The notes beneath the pieces were generated by a model. It saw nothing but the letters and a program-made list of their open reading frames with translations. It searched no databases and was not told the DNA's origin. DNA of 10,253 nt from Candidatus Hydrogenedentota bacterium (GTDB taxonomy: Bacteria > Hydrogenedentota > Hydrogenedentia > Hydrogenedentiales > CAITNO01), in contig CAIXUF010001230.1 of NCBI GenBank assembly GCA_903922535.1, positions 1 through 10,253 of the forward strand, read 5' to 3'. The translations under genes were made by a program, and so were the position numbers. Positions 6,247 through 10,253 of this stretch are shown one piece after another (position 1 is the first letter of the stretch; every line of letters begins with the position of its first letter).

Positions 6247-6546
6247 TCAAACTACTACTGCCACCCCGGCAGAGCCGGGGGAACTCCCATATTGGGTTAG
6301 GACCACAGTTGCCACGCTGAGTATCACGGCCTTATCGAACAGGTGCGGCGTCCACGCGGATATGGGATGTGCGTTGGGGGGAAGCGTTTCGCTCCAAGGT
6401 CCCAGAAAGGGGGCAAGGAACGCGTTGGCCGCGGTAATATGACCCGGTTGGCCCCCGGCTGACAGCGGCACGGCCAGTAATGCCGGTATCATCAGCGCAA
6501 GGACATAACATGCGCCGCACAACACACATCTACGGTGGCCGCACAT
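6247..6546 (-). CDS. Small membrane protein, 5' part, running into the hairpin-flanked insert
   Basis: 99 codons from ATG 6546, which has an excellent ribosome site (AAGGAGG, 6 bases upstream). The native part begins MCGHRRCVLCGACYVLALMI with a membrane segment at about 7-28. It continues through GHITAANAFLAPFLGPWSET and PPNAHPISAWTPHLF into a second hydrophobic stretch (KAVILSVATVVLTQYG). Its last dozen residues (SSPGSAGVAVVV) are translated from the 6264-6280 hairpin and flanking insert DNA, so the natural C-terminus is missing. The likely remainder is at 5897-6001. Starts 69 bases after the stop of the large gene upstream with no terminator between, so it is probably co-transcribed. Family not recognised; the general shape is like small multi-pass membrane proteins found beside secreted-protein genes in this type of genome. 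Confidence 0.7.
   Translation of the reverse strand: MCGHRRCVLCGACYVLALMIPALLAVPLSAGGQPGHITAANAFLAPFLGPWSETLPPNAHPISAWTPHLFDKAVILSVATVVLTQYGSSPGSAGVAVVV
6264..6280. repeat. GC hairpin, insert end B
   Basis: CCCCGGC, loop AGA, GCCGGGG: a perfect 7-bp stem with a 3-base loop, differing from the 6024-6042 hairpin mainly in the loop and one outer pair. The stop codon of the interrupted membrane protein gene (6247-6249) lies just beyond it. Confidence 0.8.
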
Positions 6547-6552
6547 AAGTTG

Positions 6553-6559
6553 CCTCCTT
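6553..6559 (-). promoter_or_regulatory. Strong ribosome-binding site for the membrane protein
   Basis: AAGGAGG on the minus strand, 6 bases before ATG 6546. It decides this start over the in-frame ATG at 6570, which has no such site. Confidence 0.85.
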
Positions 6560-6615
6560 CCCTTTTCCATGTCAAAAACCTATTTGGGCTTGCTCGGGGG
6601 CGTGTCCCTGGTTCT

Positions 6616-9600
6616 CTATATCTTCTCAACCTTCGGTGGGGTAACATAGACCGGGATCGGTACTGTGCGGGGAGTCGGGTGATTCTGGGGCTGCGTCTCG
6701 AAAAACCGGGCTCCAGAGGACGGGGCACGCTCAATGTGAAGCAGGGTCAGTGTGCCTTTCTTGGGGTCGCGGTTCTTGGTGACGACCACCACCCATTCGC
6801 CCAGCCGGTAGGGATTGGGTTTGCTCATGCGCAGCACCACGGGCGCTTCGAAGACCTCAGGGGTCGGCTTCGGTTTCCAGAACGCGAGACCGCGCCCGTG
6901 CTGAACGACCTCCTTGTCGTTGAAGTAGAACTTCAGGCCGAATTCATCCTGTTTCTCCGTCTTGTCCAGACGCAGCGCCATGGCGACCCCTTCAGGAATG
7001 AGCTTTGGCTCTGTCCCTTTTCCGCCTTTGGTCGGGTAGTTCTCCTTGCCGCCCGTTTTGCTCTGCATTGCCGCCATTCCCGCACCTTTCATGCGTTTGG
7101 CCAGATAGTTCTCCTGTGTATCCATGATCACCGCCATCGGCTTTTCGTCGTGCAGAAAATCCAGCAGCGACCTGCTGTAATCACCAAAGAACTCCTCCAT
7201 CACGGCCTTCGTCATCTGCCCTTCTCCGTTCGCCAACTTCCTTCCTTCAGCGCGGAGCACAAGCTTGAACGGCCCCCAGGAGGACGCCCCCGCATCCCCG
7301 GGCGCATCTTTGGCCGCCTTGAACGTGACGCGCGGCGCACTGATCAGTTCCAGGTCCGAATCCTTGTCGAAGCCCGCGAAAACCACCTCGATTCCCCTTT
7401 CGTCAGTGGTGGCGAAGACACGTTCGGCGTCCGCGCCATGTTCGATCTCCCGGTTCACCTTCAATTCGGCACAGAGGGCGTCCACGGACTTGCGCGGACC
7501 GGCGATGAGCTTCATTTCGGCGGTGTATTGGGGAATCTTGGCTGCGTCGGGTGCGGGGTCCCGGGCAAGTGCAATATCAACTGCCGGTGCCGAAGCCCCC
7601 CCCTGTTCAAGGTCCGACATCAACGTCTTGGGCGGAACATCCTTGGTACTGTCGGTCCTCTGTCCAGGCTGGGAATCAGCGCCTTTTACGGGATCTGCCG
7701 CTCCGGACGCATCGGGACCGGTGAAGATGCCTTTGACTGAGAGTTTGCCGTCATGGCAGTCCACCGCGAGCCGCACGGTCCTTTTGTCGCGGCTCTGCGC
7801 ATCGCACTTGTGTTCCGGATCAATCACGACGACCAACGTATTAGCGCCCTCGGCCAATGCAACGGGAAAGACGGCTTTCTCGGCAGCGCCGGACTCCATC
7901 GGGCTGAGGCCGCGAATCCCTCTATCTGCCGTGGAGCCGTCCAGGCAGCATTCCGCCCCCAAGGAATCTGTCGGGAATTGGGTGGCGTTGCGAACCGTGA
8001 CAAACAAGACGTCTTGCGGCTTCTCCAAACCCCGGTGCAGCAATTCCAGACCTTCAACCACGACGCCCGTCTGTTTTTCCATGTCTTTGAGGACCGGAAT
8101 CGTTATGATAGCCGGTCCCTGAGCCTTGAACTGGCGCAGGCACTCGTCCATCGGCACCCAAAGGTACTGGTCGCGATCGGCCTGATCATTGATCGTGCGC
8201 ATTCCCAGGCAGGTCAGGTCGACGCTGTCCTTGAGCACATCAACAGGGGATGCCACGCGATCCACGTAAACGGCGCCGACCAACTTGTCCTCGACCATGT
8301 CCCAGCGGAAGCTGCGAAGCCGGGGACCGCACCGGTCCCGGAATGCTTCGATCTGGGCGCGATTCTCGTCCATGCCTTTGCTGTGTTTCGGGGTGAACAG
8401 GAATGACGTGAGGGGGAACACACCCGTTTGCAGGCTGTTCGGGTAAAACGCCGCGATCCGCACGATCTTCTTTTCCGAATCGGCGCAATAGAGTATGCCT
8501 CTGGAACTGTCAACGAACTCGTATTCTCCTGTCTTGCCGCCGCGTTGCTCTTCATACAGGACACGGTCGCTTCCCGATTGTTGTTCGCGGGTTTGGAGAG
8601 CATCTGCCTGCACCGTCTTCAATGCGCCGCCGCTGGCCATAACGGCATCATCCAATGATGAACCGATGCCCACACCTTCGGCGGTCTTGCCCGTAAAAGG
8701 AGCACCGAAATGCACTTCGGCCACGGACCCAAACGCCAGGCAGAAATCCACGCCTTTCTTCCCCGTGTACGAGAGATGGCCCCCTTTCGCAAACTCGGGT
8801 TCACCGAACCTGTCGCGTACGGCCTCTTCGCCGTCGCCAACGCCCGGTTCGCTCAGGCCGCGGCCGGGAATGATGGCGTTGTCCGCAACATTGGGTGAAG
8901 CTTGGGAGGCGGGCGCGGAACCCTTCACTTCAGTGATCTGAAAGCCCCTGGTGCCGTCCGCCGTCGTTGCGCGCATGGTGCCCGCCGATGGATCAACAGT
9001 CACCCTTGGGGCGTTGAATGAAACCGAAACAGGGGCTTCTGTCTTCGTCTCCGCTGCCGGAGAAGGCGTTTCTGTTTTCTCCAGCCTCACGGTGAACCGC
9101 TCTGCGCGCCCGAGTGCGGTCGGGGCGCCGACCAGGGGCACCATCAGTTCCTCCGTTTGTCGAAACACCGCACCGCCCAGTGTATTGACGGGTCCCCCGT
9201 CATTCTCGATTACTTTGCTCCCCCTGCCGACCTCTTTGCCCTCCGCGTCGGCAAGGACAATGGAAAGTTGCCAGACACTCTTGGGCGAGGGGAGGTAAGC
9301 GATCCGGAACGTGGCAAAAGACCCGCTGTTCGAGCGCAGCGCGCTGAAACCATCCGTCATGATGACGTCCGTATACTCCGGTGCGTGGAGTGCCAAAGAC
9401 AGCGGGGTGCGCCGGTCGAACCGGAACGCGTTGCCGCTTTCCGTCCAGACAGATTCGGCAGTGACGCGAAAGCGGCTTGCGTTGTTCTTCTGGAGGCCCA
9501 AGAAGTCGAACGGCAGATCCGCCTCTTCCGTCTGCGGAACGGTCTCGATGGTTCCCGAGTTCTCAAGTGTCTTGGTTTCAGTTGAAATCGTCTTGCCATC

Positions 9601-10253
9601 CTTGTCCAGGATTTCGAAGCGCGCGCGCCATTGCGTGTGCGGCCAGGATTTGTATTTGGGATGCACTACGGCGCGCAGGCCTTCCTTTTCCCAGGTGAAT
9701 CGCAGAAGAGTGCAGTCTGTCGGCGGAGTGTAGTCCCAGACGGAGAGAGGAAGTATGAGTTCATGGTCCAGCGCGACGGGCCCCTCACTCACGCCGCCCT
9801 GAACCCTGACGACGCCTTGCTCGGACGCTTCGGCACCGGGTGCTGTTTCAGGGGACTGTTCAGCATTCTTGCCGGTGGCATCCGGCTTGGTCACGCCCAG
9901 CCCGGCGTCGTCCTTCTGTTCGTGTTCCGCTTCTGTCTTCTCTTGCATCTCTTTGGGTGGAACGGCAAGGGCCAGATCAATGACGCCGAGGTCGAGCGGT
10001 GCATCTTTGGTCTGCGCGTCGGGCGTGGGCACGGTAAAGGCCCGGCCACCCTGGGCGATGGACTTCTGTGTGGAATCAGTAATGCCCGCGGCTGCGGGCG
10101 GCACGGACACCCGGAAAAGGAAACGGCCTTCCGGCACGTCCTTTATCTGGAACGAACCATCGGCGGCGATGGGCACATCGCGGAAATAGAGCCGTCCCTT
10201 TTCGGACTTGGCAAAGTCACCCTGCGCCTTCCAGGCTGCCTCATCCCCCGGCA
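6616..10253 (-). CDS. Very large mosaic envelope-type protein, 5' end outside window
   Basis: At least 1211 residues; the frame is open to the window edge, so neither the start nor any signal peptide is visible. The first visible residues (RLYFRDVPIAADGSFQIKDV and on to PEGRFLFRVSV) are the end of a CPD-like repeat. Next comes a long linker rich in Ala/Glu/Pro/Gln, then two beta-rich segments at about 9800-9400 and 9350-9080. Around 8875-8440 is a module starting IIPGRGLSEPGVGDGEEAVR with RFGEPEFAKGGHLSYTGKKG. It resembles the 'PGkGvgdi.lG.s.eeVl..fGkPe' modules repeated in Planctomycetes exported proteins. A further unnamed region follows (about 8380-7690), with another beta-rich stretch containing 'NTLVVVID'. 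About 7510-7300 contains LELISAPRVTFKAAKDA, like the '..LLSAPRVTT..G..A' stretch of secretin-like domains. The C-terminus (LGEWVVVVTKNRDPKKGTLT) may belong with it. It has no enzyme motif that I recognise. Possibly the C-terminal extension of another M56 protein lying upstream, which cannot be tested here. Confidence 0.9.
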   Translation of the reverse strand, partial: PGDEAAWKAQGDFAKSEKGRLYFRDVPIAADGSFQIKDVPEGRFLFRVSVPPAAAGITDSTQKSIAQGGRAFTVPTPDAQTKDAPLDLGVIDLALAVPPKEMQEKTEAEHEQKDDAGLGVTKPDATGKNAEQSPETAPGAEASEQGVVRVQGGVSEGPVALDHELILPLSVWDYTPPTDCTLLRFTWEKEGLRAVVHPKYKSWPHTQWRARFEILDKDGKTISTETKTLENSGTIETVPQTEEADLPFDFLGLQKNNASRFRVTAESVWTESGNAFRFDRRTPLSLALHAPEYTDVIMTDGFSALRSNSGSFATFRIAYLPSPKSVWQLSIVLADAEGKEVGRGSKVIENDGGPVNTLGGAVFRQTEELMVPLVGAPTALGRAERFTVRLEKTETPSPAAETKTEAPVSVSFNAPRVTVDPSAGTMRATTADGTRGFQITEVKGSAPASQASPNVADNAIIPGRGLSEPGVGDGEEAVRDRFGEPEFAKGGHLSYTGKKGVDFCLAFGSVAEVHFGAPFTGKTAEGVGIGSSLDDAVMASGGALKTVQADALQTREQQSGSDRVLYEEQRGGKTGEYEFVDSSRGILYCADSEKKIVRIAAFYPNSLQTGVFPLTSFLFTPKHSKGMDENRAQIEAFRDRCGPRLRSFRWDMVEDKLVGAVYVDRVASPVDVLKDSVDLTCLGMRTINDQADRDQYLWVPMDECLRQFKAQGPAIITIPVLKDMEKQTGVVVEGLELLHRGLEKPQDVLFVTVRNATQFPTDSLGAECCLDGSTADRGIRGLSPMESGAAEKAVFPVALAEGANTLVVVIDPEHKCDAQSRDKRTVRLAVDCHDGKLSVKGIFTGPDASGAADPVKGADSQPGQRTDSTKDVPPKTLMSDLEQGGASAPAVDIALARDPAPDAAKIPQYTAEMKLIAGPRKSVDALCAELKVNREIEHGADAERVFATTDERGIEVVFAGFDKDSDLELISAPRVTFKAAKDAPGDAGASSWGPFKLVLRAEGRKLANGEGQMTKAVMEEFFGDYSRSLLDFLHDEKPMAVIMDTQENYLAKRMKGAGMAAMQSKTGGKENYPTKGGKGTEPKLIPEGVAMALRLDKTEKQDEFGLKFYFNDKEVVQHGRGLAFWKPKPTPEVFEAPVVLRMSKPNPYRLGEWVVVVTKNRDPKKGTLTLLHIERAPSSGARFFETQPQNHPTPRTVPIPVYVTPPKVEKI

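Larger units (their letters stand above)
6024..6281. mobile_element. Candidate hairpin-flanked miniature element interrupting a membrane protein gene
   Basis: About 258 bases bounded by two near-identical GC hairpins (6024-6042 and 6264-6280), with a second perfect palindrome TTTGAG-CCG-CTCAAA at 6051-6065 just inside one end. The insert separates two membrane-protein fragments on the minus strand. Subterminal hairpins instead of terminal inverted repeats, and no obvious target duplication, recall the ends of IS200/IS605 elements and their non-autonomous derivatives. It holds no recognisable transposase, only a 50-codon ORF. Exact ends cannot be fixed from one copy. The alternative is a structured intergenic RNA between two unrelated small genes. 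Confidence 0.45.

Noticed and set aside
6535..8406. Plus-strand ORFs of 401, 285 and 217 codons
   Set aside because: All lie inside the large minus-strand gene, which has recognisable modules in its own frame. The plus-strand products look like reverse-complement translations without domains.

Overview
All believable genes in this window lie on the minus strand, so it is best read from high to low coordinates. Only protein-level recognition was possible. The mix is a BlaR1-type M56 metallopeptidase, secreted proteins built from carboxypeptidase-regulatory-like (CPD, Ig-like beta-sandwich) repeats, and a protein ending in a 'YPDELQALVPQYL...PLDSFSGEPLRYLR...YVLFSAGENGLYD' type domain. That mix, with moderately high GC, fits the Planctomycetes/Lentisphaerae/Hydrogenedentota type of genome. 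The lineage is an inference from gene style, not a marker-based assignment.

Layout in transcription order: (1) 10253-6616, a very large exported-type mosaic protein whose 5' end lies outside the window. (2) 6546-6247, a small membrane protein whose frame runs into a foreign hairpin-flanked insert (about 6024-6281); its apparent 3' remainder, one more membrane segment, sits at 6001-5897. (3) 5765-4287, a secreted protein with an unnamed N-terminal domain and three CPD-like repeats. (4) 4159-2618, a secreted protein whose N-terminal domain looks derived from the SecD periplasmic P1 region, followed by CPD-like repeats. (5) 2558-1141, one gene broken into two frames at a run of eight C (coding strand). 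(6) A promoter with an ACTAAAATATTAGT dyad, then a 52-codon ORF that looks like a BlaI repressor with its DNA-binding part missing. (7) 851-1, the N-terminal 283 residues of a BlaR1-type M56 antirepressor peptidase with an intact HELAH motif, running off the window.

Working picture (inference): this is a BlaI/BlaR1-type signalling locus next to several exported effector or envelope proteins. The repressor appears deleted while its operator and the BlaR1 gene remain. Two other genes are visibly damaged, one by a homopolymer frameshift and one by a small insertion. The locus is therefore decaying, phase-variable, or partly mis-assembled at the homopolymer.

No tRNA, rRNA, CRISPR array or origin was seen. 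Apart from the insert there is no stretch over 300 bases without a gene. The long plus-strand ORFs are antisense shadows of the minus-strand genes.
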